The notes: generated by a model not told the origin, from the letters alone. Positions 34,520 to 44,633 are shown, counted from the first letter of the stretch. The stretch: 64,000 nt of DNA from Platerodrilus igneus (GCA_036346225.1 JARFIW010000942.1:1819001-1883000); one strand, 5' to 3'. Numbers and translations are program-made.

Positions 34520-34680
34520 AATTGGCAATACTGGACCCTCATTTCCTCCAGAATCCCTCATTTCCTCACTCATTTACATGTAAATTCCCATAAGGAGGAA
34601 ATGAGGAGGAGTGACTCTCGCCTTGTGGACCGCCTTGTGGAAACGAGGAGAATCCCTCATTTCCTCTCACATCTGGACCA
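34520..34680. repeat. terminal cluster of CCTCATTTCCTC motifs, left end
   Basis: Within the first 170 bp of the terminus the 12-mer CCTCATTTCCTC (or its reverse complement GAGGAAATGAGG) occurs about four times in both orientations. It flanks an internal palindrome TTTACATGTAAA. The same cluster is at the other end (49085-49190). Such arrays at an element's ends may be binding sites for a replication or integration protein; this is inference. Confidence 0.6.
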
Positions 34681-34699
34681 AATAGTTTTCTTCGACTAA

Positions 34700-35590
34700 C
34701 CATTTTTCATCTTTCGAGATAAACCTATAAACCTATCTTGTTTGGTATCAATTAATATTAGAATTTTCTCAGCTACCTGAATTTCTAGGAATTTTTAGAT
34801 TGCATCACCCCAAGGAGCTACCCCATTTTAAGATTTCTTACCTGTAGTGACTTTTGAGCGTTCTTATAAATTTTTTTAGTCATGCGATACATCTTGTTAG
34901 TCTAGAATTTTGCACAGAATCCGAATCTGCAAACAGATTTAATATCCGACCACCCCCTGCAAAGTTATACCCCTTTAAAGCTCCCAAACCTCTACATTTT
35001 GCTCTTTGCCTATAAGCAAACCTAACAAATAGTTTTCTTTGTCTAGCCAATGCATCTTTCGAGATAAACCCACCTTGTTTGGTATTAATTAATATTAGAA
35101 TTTTCTCAGCTACCTGAATTTCTAGGAATTTTTTAGATTGCATCACCCCCAAGGGAGCTACCCCCATTTTAAGATTTCTTACCTGTAGTGACTTTTGAGC
35201 GTTCTTATAAATTTTTTTAGTCATGCGATACATCTTGTTAGTCTAGAATTTTGCACAGAATCCGAATCTGCAAACAGATTTAATATCCGACCACCCCCTG
35301 CAAAGTTATACCCCTTTAAAGCTCCCAAACCTCTACATTTTGCTCTTTGCCTATAAGCAAACCTAACAAATAGTTTTCTTTGTCTAGCCAATGCATCTTT
35401 CGAGATAAACCCACCTTGTTTGGTATTAATTAATATTAGAATTTTCTCAGCTACCGAATCTTTAGGAATTTTTAGATTGCATCACCCCAAGGAGCTACCC
35501 CAATTTTAAGATTTCTTACCTGTAGCGACTTTTGAGCGTTCTTATAAATTTTTTAGTCATGCGATACATCTTGTTAGCTTAGAATTTTAC
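34700..35590 (-). repeat. subterminal tandem repeats, 341-bp unit, left arm
   Basis: The stretch starting AGTCATGCGATACATC at 34878 recurs at 35219 and, in part, near 35557. Two nearly identical full units are flanked by partial ones. On the minus strand, 35233-34880 is open for 117 codons (Lys/Arg-rich, starting MYRMTKKIYKNAQKSLQVRN). Because 341 is not a multiple of three, the frame cannot continue unchanged through successive units. The protein is unrecognised and may not be expressed. Confidence 0.85.
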
Positions 35591-35905
35591 GCACAACCCG
35601 AATCTGCAAACAGATTTAAAATCGGCCACGCCCTGCAAAGTTACACTTTAAAGCCCCAAACCTTTTAAATTGTTTTGCTCGTCTATGACATATGCTTTAA
35701 CCAAACATCTCCAAAAATCTAAAACCGCAAGGATTTTAGAAACGAGTTCTTTATAAGCCATAAGTGTTTAATATTTAAAATCATTTTTTCAAACAGTAAT
35801 GTGCTTTTCTCAGAATGTTGCAAAAACCCATGACTTAAAATTTTGTCTGGTTTTAACATAATTACATGCACAATGCTAAATAGTTGGAAAATACATAGAC
35901 AAGGG

Positions 35906-36002
35906 CAAACTAATTGCTTTACAATTATGTGACGTATAGTGAAAGTAGCGTAGAGGACAAACTAATTGCTTTACAATTATGTGACGTATAGTGAAAGTAG
36001 CC
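35906..36002. repeat. 52-bp direct duplication, left arm
   Basis: Two copies of a 45-nt block, from CAAACTAATTGCTTTACA to GTGAAAGTAG, lie 52 bp apart. The mirror pair is at about 47970-48070 in the right arm, so the duplication predates the palindrome. Confidence 0.8.
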
Positions 36003-36588
36003 TTTCTTTTTATTAATTAGCAGCTATGTGATTTGAGAAATACAATAGATATGCTCGATGCTAAATGCTTGGAAAATACAAGTCGTTTCAAATCAATTTC
36101 TTAACGAGCATGTGAATCACATGTGAAAACTGTATATAATTTCTTTTTTTTTAGACTTTCTATTAATTATGTTTGTGTATTAGAAATTGATGAATAATTG
36201 CAGGATACAAATTTTAAATAAACACTTTACTAAGGAAACACCGAACTTGTTGTATAAAGAATACTTACTAATGAAGCAATTTAATTTTAAATAACTTCTA
36301 CGCCATATTTTTCGAAAATGGCATGCTTTGGAAACAATCGAAGATTGCCGAAGACACTCGAAGAGTGCACAAACGCGGTCACTAAACCACAATTACTAAT
36401 CGCCTTTATAGGTTTAACATTTCTACAATGACTGGTGCTACGTACATGGAAACTTTAATTTCTTATTGAGAGAATCCTTATTCTCCCACGCACTGCTGCG
36501 TAGCTGGATGCCCACCCTTTTTGGGATATATGCTCGTTATAGGTTGTAAGACCCTCGGTTTTACTTAACTACACTTCGTGAGATCCCT

Positions 36589-36894
36589 TTAATCTTTTTT
36601 AATCGTGTCCTTCTCGCGCACAATACAGTAGGACTTAGCCTTACTACCTACAAATTCTAACACCAAGTCACCGTTAAACTCGTCTTTAAATTTCTCTACA
36701 ACTTTTGTGTTAACATGCGGTATATTGTGTTTATTATTTGCGGGGTACACCACTTTAAACCTAAAAATAAAAACAGGATAGTTTAATACGTCTATTAATA
36801 ATTTATGGTAATGTTGGCAGTACAAATATGTAAAACAAACTTTATCAAGAAAAATATAATATTTTAATAGAATACATACACGTATTGATAACAT
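36589..36894 (-). pseudogene. protein with DNA polymerase B C-terminus-like segment, left arm
   Basis: The frame has 101 codons. Its C-terminal 60 residues include KVVEKFKDEFNGDLVLEFVG followed by SKAKSYCI. This resembles the block near the end of protein-primed family B polymerases of Polintons and relatives (consensus like 'GKFKDE.NG..I.EFVGLR.K.Y'). The first 40 residues are hydrophobic and fit no part of the polymerase. A pyrimidine-rich 'tttttatttttag' just before the conserved part suggests an intron boundary. Polymerase motifs A-C are absent, so this is a remnant or a small gene derived from the polymerase end. Confidence 0.45.
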
Positions 36895-36898
36895 CTAT

Positions 36899-37012
36899 AA
36901 ACCGCTGTGGTAACCAGAGTCTGGCGAATCTGGGATAGCCAAATCTCTAAACATTTGCAAGCGATTGCCTTGCAGTTGCATCTTTTAAGTACTGAATGGG
37001 GAACATTTAATA
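36899..37012 (-). pseudogene. mirror of the 37-residue DSGYHS ORF, broken
   Basis: This corresponds to 46960-47073 of the right arm. A 2-bp deletion ('cgcttgcaaatg' versus 'cgcttgcgcaaatg') puts a stop after about 19 codons, before the DSGYHS motif. Confidence 0.7.
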
Positions 37013-37034
37013 AGTTCCAACACTGTCAAGTAAT

Positions 37035-37718
37035 TTAAATTGCTGCAATCATTAGACAGAGAAATACTGGCACTGCTCTCTCCTCTAATAACGTTTGAAC
37101 CCTTTCTTCCTCCGTCGTATTTCCACATACTTTTTTTATATCACCAACAAATTTTTCGTAAAATTCTGGAAAGTTTCTACACCTTAACTCAGCCATTTTA
37201 AAACAGATCAATTCTCGCAAATTTAATAGCTTGATGCACTCGTACGCAGGTAGCACAATAACATTCCCATCTTTCGTAATCTCCATATTATATAAATTCT
37301 CTTTTTCAAAATTGTTCAACAGCCATATACTTCTATTAAAGGCTGTGCTCAGCTGCAATTTGAAATCTTGATCCAATTGTATCTCAACAACATCGTTTCC
37401 AGTAGTCAAACCATTTAATCGACTGTTTAGCACGTCACGAGAAAATTGGCGAATTTGAAATTCCACTTGAAAAGTACATAATTTCTTCCAATCGAAGTAA
37501 GAGAATGTTATCGTAGAATCAGCACACATACCACTACAGCAAATAACTTGGATTGCAGGTTGAAGACCACCATATAAATCAAAACCAACTTCTAATATAT
37601 GGTGGTGATAATTTGGAGGAAATTCGCCTAACCTATAGGTTGACTTACCAACTAGTTGGTTGATATTTAATTGTGGTACTCGCACATCACTTGTAACGTC
37701 AACACAAGAAAAATTCAT
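37035..37718 (-). CDS. unknown 227-residue protein of the palindromic element, intact copy
   Basis: The frame starts at an ATG (MNFSCVDVTSDVRVPQLNIN) and runs 227 codons. I do not recognise the family with confidence. Visible features are paired Cys residues (ICCSGMCAD, about residues 59-67) and two segments that each look like a strand-rich half ending in an amphipathic helix ('STITFSYFDWKKL...' and 'GNVIVLPAYECIKLLNLRELI'). This faintly recalls a duplicated PC4/Whirly-type ssDNA-binding fold. There is no signal peptide or membrane segment. It points outward from the centre, upstream of the small DSGYHS ORF. A replication or transcription role would suit a Polinton relative, but that is inference. 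Confidence 0.65.
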   Translation of the reverse strand: MNFSCVDVTSDVRVPQLNINQLVGKSTYRLGEFPPNYHHHILEVGFDLYGGLQPAIQVICCSGMCADSTITFSYFDWKKLCTFQVEFQIRQFSRDVLNSRLNGLTTGNDVVEIQLDQDFKLQLSTAFNRSIWLLNNFEKENLYNMEITKDGNVIVLPAYECIKLLNLRELICFKMAELRCRNFPEFYEKFVGDIKKVCGNTTEEERVQTLLEERAVPVFLCLMIAAI

Positions 37719-38814
37719 CTTTAATTTATAATTTTAATCAAACTCGACGATACTTTGACGACTAATGCACTGGAACATGGCTCTCGCCTTTTATGCCGAT
37801 AGTCGAGCGTGCGCAGCTCCTTATTATATTAGTTGGCGTTATATGCAAGTCTTGACTGGAAAAGTGACGTCTATAATTGTTTTATAGTGGGTTTTACCTG
37901 TATGTATTTAACCACCAACGCCATTTTAGAATTATTAAACAAAATTACTCTTAGCAGTATTTTTAATATACCATCGTGTAAGATTTCAATTATTATTGTG
38001 TTTTCCTCAGGTTCTCAAATCCTCGGAAATTTTTCAAATCGAATGACCCTTACTGATTTGCAGAATAACCTTTTGCAAGCACCGTATATAATTCATCTTT
38101 AATCTATTTCTAAACCGTATCGCTCTGTCTTTTGAGATAAACCCCTGGTGTAACCTATAAATTAGTATAGAATTTTCCTGGGGAATTGAAATTAATTATC
38201 ACGTCTTTTAAAATTAGTTCCAACAAAGACCTGTATATATTGTATTAATATTCAAAACCTATCAGCAAAACACCTTTGCATTTTATTTAGATTTAGCTCG
38301 ATAATAGAGTTAAACTCCAAAAATATTTATTAGTGGCTAGAATTGTTAAAATTTTCAATTAGTGAATCCACATACAAATGATTAAACCAAAAGGTATAAT
38401 ACATATATTAATTCTGTACGGTGACCTAGAAAGTGGTTCGATAATCTATTTTAAATGTAGTTCAACATAAGACGTATATTCTAAATAAATTTAGTGAAAT
38501 GTATGATCATTAGCCTTGCATTGTTTGTCGATGACGTCTGACTATTAATTTAATAAAAGCACTTTCCACAATTCTAGTTAATATACGGGAATACACATTC
38601 TATAATTTGATTTAAATTGGGTTAATATAAGGATAAATTATACTTATACTTTCTCTATGTACATAAATACGGAAATGATGCCAAAAGTTCATTTTAAGTT
38701 TATTTTGTAAAACGTAAAGTCGTTTATAGTGTAATTAATAGTAATACTGAATTTTCAGTCTTTGGTTTAAAATTTCGTGTGAGGACTATCGACAAAGAAG
38801 AGTAAGTCTTAGTT
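37719..38814. other. intergenic region, left arm (divergent promoter candidate)
   Basis: About 1.1 kb of AT-rich sequence lies between the divergently oriented 227-residue gene (-) and the C2H2 gene (+), mirrored at 45154-46250. Its position fits a shared promoter. The frame at 37833-38102 shows no motif. Confidence 0.4.
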
Positions 38815-39129
38815 TGAATTTTGCAAACGTAGAAGAAATTAATATTTACATGTATAATTCAAAACTGTTAATCAATAATTTTCTAGAATGAACATCTTAA
38901 GTATTGCGTGCAGTGTGTGCGAAAATGTTTTACTGGATGTGATGCCATAAAAAACACAACGAAAGGCACATCGAGATGGTTTATTTCAGGAGGAACTAAA
39001 ATTACAGCCAATGAGTGGGAACAAATTAAGGATTTGGAAAACCAATCGACCGCAACACATAAAGAACGTATAAACGCCGCAATTCAGTTAGAACGAACCA
39101 AGTTACTATTTGAACCCAACGTCGTTTAA
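38815..39129 (+). pseudogene. C2H2 zinc-finger protein, left arm, frameshifted
   Basis: This is the mirror of 44833-45078. One T is missing from a homopolymer next to the finger ('atgttttactgg' versus 'atgtttttactgg'), which breaks the reading frame. The C-terminal block TANEWEQIKDLENQSTATHK and its end LLFEPNVV remain readable. Confidence 0.75.
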
Positions 39130-39326
39130 CCATTGAGTAACATTCCAAACCAGTCTATTCACGTCGGTAAAATCAATTAACTTCTTGCTTACGCGCTACA
39201 TCTATAATTATCGGATGTATCAAACGAGAACAAAGTTAGACGGGGTAAATATTTATACATATTTTTCGAAATTGTGAAATTGGAATAGTCTGCATTTGCA
39301 TTTTGATAAGTAAACATCGTAATAAA

Positions 39327-39759
39327 AATGAGCGGGAAAGAATTATATCCTTAGATGCTATAAAATTTTTAGAAGAAGTTGTCAAGGAGATGAAAAAAGT
39401 TTATCAAACAATTCAACTAGCCAACATTTGAATGGCATGTCTAATGAATCTCTGGTAAATACTAAAATAGTGCAAGATAAACTACACATGATAATGTTGA
39501 TGCGAAAGATCAGAACATAGACTCCAAGTCAGACGTTTCTGACAGAAAAAGAAAAAGACAACTTAAATCGTATACTAAAGAGGATTTAAATAAAGCCCTT
39601 GACGAAATAAACAAAGGATGGATTACTGGTTCAGAAGCATCCGAAATCTACAATGTTCCAAAAGCTACACTCTATACGAAACTCAGATCAAACGAAAATC
39701 GTGTGCAAAATTTGGATATGTATACTACACATTTGCCAATTAAAAGGAGGAAAAAGTGA

Positions 39760-39760
<1 letters not shown>
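39327..39760 (+). pseudogene. Pipsqueak-HTH protein, left arm, N-terminal frameshift
   Basis: The C-terminal half is intact: RKRKRQLKSYTKEDLNKALD followed by EINKGWITGSEASEIYNVPK and ATLYTKLR. This is a Psq-type helix-turn-helix (residues TGSEASEIYNVPKATL form the HTH), ending in a basic RRKK tail. One G is missing near the start relative to the right arm, and a small deletion lies near 39480. The HTH would bind DNA, possibly element ends or promoters. Confidence 0.8.

Positions 39761-39763
<3 letters not shown>

Positions 39764-39790
<27 letters not shown>
39764..39790. repeat. (TG)n microsatellite, left arm
   Basis: About 13 TG units follow the stop of the Psq gene. The mirror (CA)n is at 44170-44196. 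Confidence 0.95.
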
Positions 39791-40243
39791 ATTAGTTTTA
39801 ATGAATAAAAATATATTTCTATGTGAAGTGTACCTGTTAAGTATTTGAATTGAAATATAAATATTGTTTCAAACGTTTTGGGTTTTATTTATATATAATG
39901 GTATTGTTAGGATACAATTACTCGGAAGCAGTAGCAGAATCTTGGTTTATGTAATATCATAGAAGTTGAACAAAAAAATCAAATTAAAGGTATGTTTGAA
40001 ACACGTAGTTGTACTCATTTCTATTAAAATTAAATGTAGCGCTCTTTGTTATAATTCTTTTCATAAGAACTTAGATACCCATTTCAGTTGCGTGGACATT
40101 TGAAAAATTAAACAATACTAATGTATGCTTTATATTTTAAAACATAAACAAGCTAATATATACAAAATAATTTCTAAATTCACATCATTCATTTCTTATG
40201 ATAACAGTTGTTGTGGTTAAATTTTATTTTAAAACTTACAATT

Positions 40244-40490
40244 TAGTATATATTCCATTTGAATATCTGCCAACAGTTTTATAAACCCCATCTCCTCGAT
40301 TATTTCCATAAAATCATCCAGATCCTCGGGCAATGATAACACTGCAGTACAGTGCTGTATTGCTTCCTCGTATGACTGACACATAAGACATTTTTCTCCT
40401 TCTATCGAAAAGCGTTGCCCACATTCTGCTTTTTTACTCGTAGAGCATTGCGAAATCTTCGAATAACCTCTCCAAAGTTTTTATACATAT
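40244..40490 (-). CDS. small Cys-containing ORF, left arm copy
   Basis: The minus strand reads CGQRFSIEGEKCLMCQSYEE, then EAIQHC and, in the same frame here, 'LPEDLDDFMEIIEEMGFIKLLAD...' to a stop near 40244. The Cys/His spacing (C, CxxC, HC) suggests a small metal-binding domain followed by an acidic helix. The upstream ATG at about 40490 is in another frame in both arms, so the start is unresolved (short intron or shift). Family unknown. Confidence 0.4.
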
Positions 40491-40804
40491 TTATTATATT
40501 GTCTCTTTAAACCGTACAATCAACAAATAATAACTTCTACGCGAACAGTCCTTTTATATGAGCTACTCCTATTCGGATATGTACCGATTGCACCCGATTT
40601 GTGTACACGTACGAAGCAACAGGTAGGGAATGTATTCTATGAACAAAATCATTACATTTCTTAAGAAAATGCTAAGGACTTTAAAAATAATTATAACTCT
40701 TGTTAGACCTCTAGCCTCCGGATAAACGTTATTATTTTAGGTTGTGTCACTGTTTTCTGAATCAACTTCCTACACACTTTTCCTAAACTATGCGTATCAA
40801 TTGG

Positions 40805-41155
40805 GGGTTATACTTTACTCCATAACCGACTTGTATATATTTTCATATTCGTCTCTAGCTAACACGTCCGTATAATAAAGATGTACAGGCTCGTCGTCAA
40901 CTGGTAACTTAATCTTTTTTAAAAACTAGCCTTTGTTTTCAAGTTTAACCCTTGTTGTACGTGTAAGATTCTTTCCGCTATTCCTTGTGACTAGGAATCG
41001 GTAATTTTGCAAGGATCAATCAATTGTTTGTGCACCTCTTCGATTTGTAGAGATGTAGCGTCTCCCTTTTTGTATACCGCAAAGTTCTTTCGTACAGAAT
41101 CCTGCATAAAATGAAGCTTACGTTTATTTACAATAAAATTGTTAACGTTCGTCAT
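40805..41155 (-). pseudogene. unknown small ORF next to the ATPase, left arm, interrupted
   Basis: This is the mirror of 42814-43153. It opens with an ATG pair (MMTNVNNFIVNKRKLHF). Here the frame stays open through the A-run that breaks the right copy, then meets a TAG present in both arms, and a conserved block (LYYTDVLARDEYENIY) follows before the final stop. Either the stops are decay or an intron is present. Family unknown. Confidence 0.45.
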
Positions 41156-41203
41156 CATCGGACTCAGGATGGGAACTAACTTTTTTTGAATAATGTTAAA
41201 TAT

Positions 41204-41923
41204 TTATATACTCGTCGAAATTCTTCCTATATCGACCATTATCCAAATCAAAATCTTTCACAACAGTTATAAAATTATGTTTTGAGTCACCCCAACACTG
41301 TAAACACATTTCTTTAAATTTCGGATATGTCATGTCACCACTTATATGATCCGAAAAGATATGTTTTCATCCTGTTTCCATAATGTGATTACATTGGCGT
41401 TATCTCTGAGTCTATGTTTTAAGGCACTAGCGTAAGTTTGACATAGATAGAACGAATCTATTGCTTTATGTCGACCGAACGAGAAAAACTGAGTGATTTT
41501 ACTTTGCTCGTTTGCAGGTATATCATCAAAAACCATAATTGAATCTTCTTTGGTATCTCCGGGTTCGATCAAATCATCGTAATTTTCAAACTCATGGTAA
41601 CCAATTTCTTCTTTTAATGGTGTAAAAACGTTTCTTAACAATTCGTATTTCGGTTGATACAAACTCTTTGAAAATACATAGACATTTTGAAATCTAAGAC
41701 CGTTCTCGTGCAAGATCAGAGATATTAAAGCGTTGGTCTTCCCACAACTCGATGGTCCCACGAATATAGCTCGTATGTTAAACGGTAACAATGGGCCATG
41801 TTTACCATCCTCTTTTGCATTAGCAATAGCAAAGTTATAATAATTCTGTATAGGTATTTTAACTTCTGGTATAACATCTCTGGATGCATCGTTGGAATTA
41901 TGTAATTTCTTCACGTTCTGCAA
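41204..41923 (-). pseudogene. A32-type packaging ATPase, left arm, frameshifted
   Basis: Nearly identical to the intact right-arm copy (42038-42775), including Walker A GPSSCGKT and Walker B IMVFDD. An 11-bp deletion after 'LWKQDE' (near 41360) shifts the frame and ends it early. The remaining C-terminal codons are readable in another frame down to about 41204. Confidence 0.9.
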
Positions 41924-41929
41924 CCTTTT

Positions 41930-42031
41930 AACATATCTGCATAACGTAAAAGGAAAAATTAATAGGTTAGGTCAGCGCCGCGGCGCTGACCTAACCTATT
42001 AATTTTTCCTATTACGTTATGCAGATATGTT
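41930..42031. repeat. centre of the palindrome, zero spacer
   Basis: The axis lies between 41980 and 41981 within GGTCAGCGCCGCGGCGCTGACC, so the two arms meet with no unique bases. The flanks (TAACCTATTAATTTTTCC and its complement) match with a single mismatch in the first 45 bp on each side. A GC-rich core of this kind would extrude readily as a cruciform. Confidence 0.95.
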
Positions 42032-42037
42032 AAAAGG

Positions 42038-42775
42038 TTGCAGAACGTGAAGAAATTACATAATTCCAACGATGCATCCAGAGATGTTATACCAGAAGTT
42101 AAAATACCTATACAGAATTATTATAACTTTGCTATTGCTAATGCAAAAGAGGATGGTAAACATGGCCCATTGTTCCCGTTTAACATACGAGCTATATTCG
42201 TGGGACCATCGAGTTGTGGGAAGACCAACGCTTTAATATCTCTGATCTTGCACGAGAACGGTCTTAGATTTCAAAATGTCTATGTATTTTCAAAGAGTTT
42301 GTATCAACCGAAATACGAATTGTTAAGAAACGTTTTTACACCATTAAAAGAAGAAATTGGTTACCATGAGTTTGAAAATTACGATGATTTGATCGAACCC
42401 GGAGATACCAAAGAAGATTCAATTATGGTTTTTGATGATATACCTGCAAACGAGCAAAGTAAAATCACTCAGTTTTTCTCGTTCGGTCGACATAAAGCAA
42501 TAGATTCGTTCTATCTATGTCAAACTTACGCTAGTGCCTTAAAACATAGACTCAGAGATAACGCCAATGTAATCACATTATGGAAACAGGATGAAACCAA
42601 TCTCGGACATATCTTTTCGGATCATATAAGTGGTGACATGACATATCCGAAATTTAAAGAAATGTGTTTACAGTGTTGGGGTGACTCAAAACATAATTTT
42701 ATAACTGTTGTGAAAGATTTTGATTTGGATAATGGTCGATATAGGAAGAATTTTGACGAGTATATAAATATTTAA
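42038..42775 (+). CDS. A32/FtsK-type DNA-packaging ATPase (Polinton-like), intact copy
   Basis: The frame has 245 codons. A central beta strand precedes Walker A GPSSCGKT (residues 56-63), then come VYVFSKS (about 82-88), Walker B IMVFDD (129-134) and a sensor-type FYLCQTY (about 158-164). This layout and length match the packaging ATPases of Polintons and related viruses, which pump DNA into capsids. The open frame begins TTG at 42038 and is open back to 41990, right at the palindrome axis, with no in-frame ATG. The native start was therefore lost or lies on a spliced leader. Its mirror is the broken copy at 41204-41923. Confidence 0.85.
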   Translation: MQNVKKLHNSNDASRDVIPEVKIPIQNYYNFAIANAKEDGKHGPLFPFNIRAIFVGPSSCGKTNALISLILHENGLRFQNVYVFSKSLYQPKYELLRNVFTPLKEEIGYHEFENYDDLIEPGDTKEDSIMVFDDIPANEQSKITQFFSFGRHKAIDSFYLCQTYASALKHRLRDNANVITLWKQDETNLGHIFSDHISGDMTYPKFKEMCLQCWGDSKHNFITVVKDFDLDNGRYRKNFDEYINI

Positions 42776-42813
42776 CATTATTCAAAAAGTTAGTTCCCAT
42801 CCTGAGTCCGATG

Positions 42814-43153
42814 ATGACGAACGTTAACAATTTTATTGTAAATAAACGTAAGCTTCATTTTATGCAGGATTCTGTACGAAAGAACTTTGCGGTATACAAA
42901 AGGGAGACGCTACATCTCTACAAATCAAAGAGGTGCACAAACAATTGATTGATCCTTGCAAAATTACCGATTCCTAGTCACAAGGAATAGCGGAAAGAAT
43001 CCTTACACGTACAACAAGGGTTAAACTTGAAAACAAAGGCTAGTTTTTAAAAAGATTAAGTTACCAGTTGACGACGAGCCTGTACATCTTTATTATACGG
43101 ACGTGTTAGCTAGAGACGAATACGAAAATATATACAAGTCGGTTATGGAGTAA
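42814..43153 (+). pseudogene. unknown small ORF downstream of the ATPase, right arm
   Basis: It begins MMTNVNNFIVNKRKLHF and is frameshifted after 'NFAVYK' by a one-base loss in an A-run relative to the left arm. A conserved LYYTDVLARDEYENIYKSVM block closes it before a stop at about 43153. It starts about 40 bp after the ATPase stop, on the same strand. Function unknown. Confidence 0.45.
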
Positions 43154-43476
43154 AGTATAACCCCCAATTGATACGCATAGTTTAGGAAAAGTGTGTAGGA
43201 AGTTGATTCAGAAAACATTGACACAACCTAAAATAATAACGTTTATCCGGAGGCTAGAGGTCTAACAAGAGTTATAATTATTTTAAAGTCCTTAGCATTT
43301 TCTTAAGAAATGTAATGATTTTGTTCATAGAATACATTCCTACCTGTTGCTTCGTACGTGTACACAAATCGGTGCAATCGGTACATATCCGAATAGGAGT
43401 AGCTCATATAAAAGGACTGTTCGCGTAGAAGTTATTATTTGTTGATTGTACGGTTTAAAGAGACAATATAATAAAT

Positions 43477-43733
43477 ATGTATAAAAACTTTGGAGAGGTT
43501 ATTCGAAGATTTCGCAATGCTCTACGAGTAAAAAAGCAGAATGTGGGCAACGCTTTTCGATAGAAGGAGAAAATGTCTTATGTGTCAGTCATACGAGGAA
43601 GCAATACAGCACTGTACTGCAGTGTTATCATTGCCGAGGATCTGGATGATTTTATGGAAATAATCGAGGAGATGGGGTTTATAAAACTGTTGGCAGATAT
43701 TCAAATGGAATATATACTAAATTGTAAGTTTTA
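43477..43733 (+). pseudogene. small Cys-containing ORF, right arm, frameshifted
   Basis: This is the mirror of 40244-40490. ATG at 43477 opens MYKNFGEVIRRFRNALRV; the Cys-containing block continues in another frame. A missing C after 'VLSLP' breaks the acidic helix in this copy. Function unknown. Confidence 0.4.
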
Positions 43734-43739
43734 AAATAA

Positions 43740-44169
43740 AAATTTAACCACAACAACTGTTATCATAAGAAATGAATGATGAATTTAGAAATTATTTTGT
43801 ATATATTAGCTTGTTTATGTTTTAAAATATAAAGCATACATTGGTATTGTTTAATTTTCAAATGTCCACGCAACTGAAATGGGTATCTAAGTTCTTATGA
43901 AAAGAATTATAACAAAGAGCGCTACATTTAATTTTAATAGAAATGAGTTCAACTACGTGTTTGAAACATACCTTTAGTTTGATTTTTTTTGTTCAACTTC
44001 TATGATATTACATAAACCAAGATTCTGCTACTGCTTCCGAGTAATTGTATCCTAACAATACCATTATATATAAATAAAACCAAAACGTTTGAAACAATAT
44101 TTATATTTCAATTCAAATACTTAACAGGTACACTTCACATAGAAATATATTTTATTCATTAAAACTAAT
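43740..44169. other. AT-rich intergenic stretch, right arm
   Basis: The space between the small ORFs (+) and the Psq gene (-) is convergent. Polyadenylation-like AATAAA stretches occur (for example near 44070). The mirror is at about 39795-40240. Confidence 0.5.

Positions 44170-44196
<27 letters not shown>
44170..44196. repeat. (CA)n microsatellite, right arm
   Basis: About 13 CA units, the mirror of the (TG)n at 39764-39790. The lengths are nearly equal in the two arms. Confidence 0.95.
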
Positions 44197-44200
<4 letters not shown>

Positions 44201-44203
44201 TCA

Positions 44204-44633
44204 CTTTTTCCTCCTTTTAATTGGCAAATGTGTAGTATACATATCCAAATTTTGCACACGATTTTCGTTTGATCTGAGTTTCGTATAGAGTGTAGCTTTG
44301 GAACATTGTAGATTTCGGATGCTTCTGAACCAGTAATCCATCCTTTGTTTATTTCGTCAAGGGCTTTATTTAAATCCTCTTTAGTATACGATTTAAGTTG
44401 TCTCTTTCTTTTCTGTCAGAAACGTCTGACTTGGAGTCTATGTTCTGATCTTTCGCATCAACATTATCATGTGTAGGTTTATCTTGCACTATTTTAGTAT
44501 TTACCAGAGATTCATTAGACATACCATTCAAATGTTGGCTAGTTGAATTGTTTGATAAACTTTTTTTCATCTCCTTGACAACTTCTTCTAAAAATTTTAT
44601 AGCATCTAAGGATATAATTCTTTCCCCGTTCAT
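44204..44633 (-). pseudogene. Pipsqueak-HTH protein, right arm, frameshift before the HTH
   Basis: ATG at 44633 gives MNGERIISLDAIKFLEEVVK, then an Asp/Asn-rich linker. One A is missing in 'gacagaaaagaaag', which throws the basic RKRKRQ segment and the Psq HTH out of frame. In the left arm the HTH frame is open. The protein would be about 140 residues: an N-terminal helix, an acidic linker and a C-terminal Psq DNA-binding domain. Confidence 0.8.

Larger units (their letters stand above)
34510..41980 (-). repeat. left arm of the palindrome (7471 bp)
   Basis: This arm mirrors 41981-49199. It is about 250 bp longer, largely because of its subterminal tandem repeats. It keeps the 227-residue ORF intact but has frameshifts in the ATPase (11-bp deletion), the C2H2 gene, the N-terminus of the Pipsqueak gene and the 37-residue ORF. 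Confidence 0.95.

Noticed and set aside
41962..41999. Two insect telomere-like units (TAGGTTAGGT) at each side of the palindrome axis
   Set aside because: Only ten bases match. With such a short match, telomeric origin of the fusion cannot be claimed.
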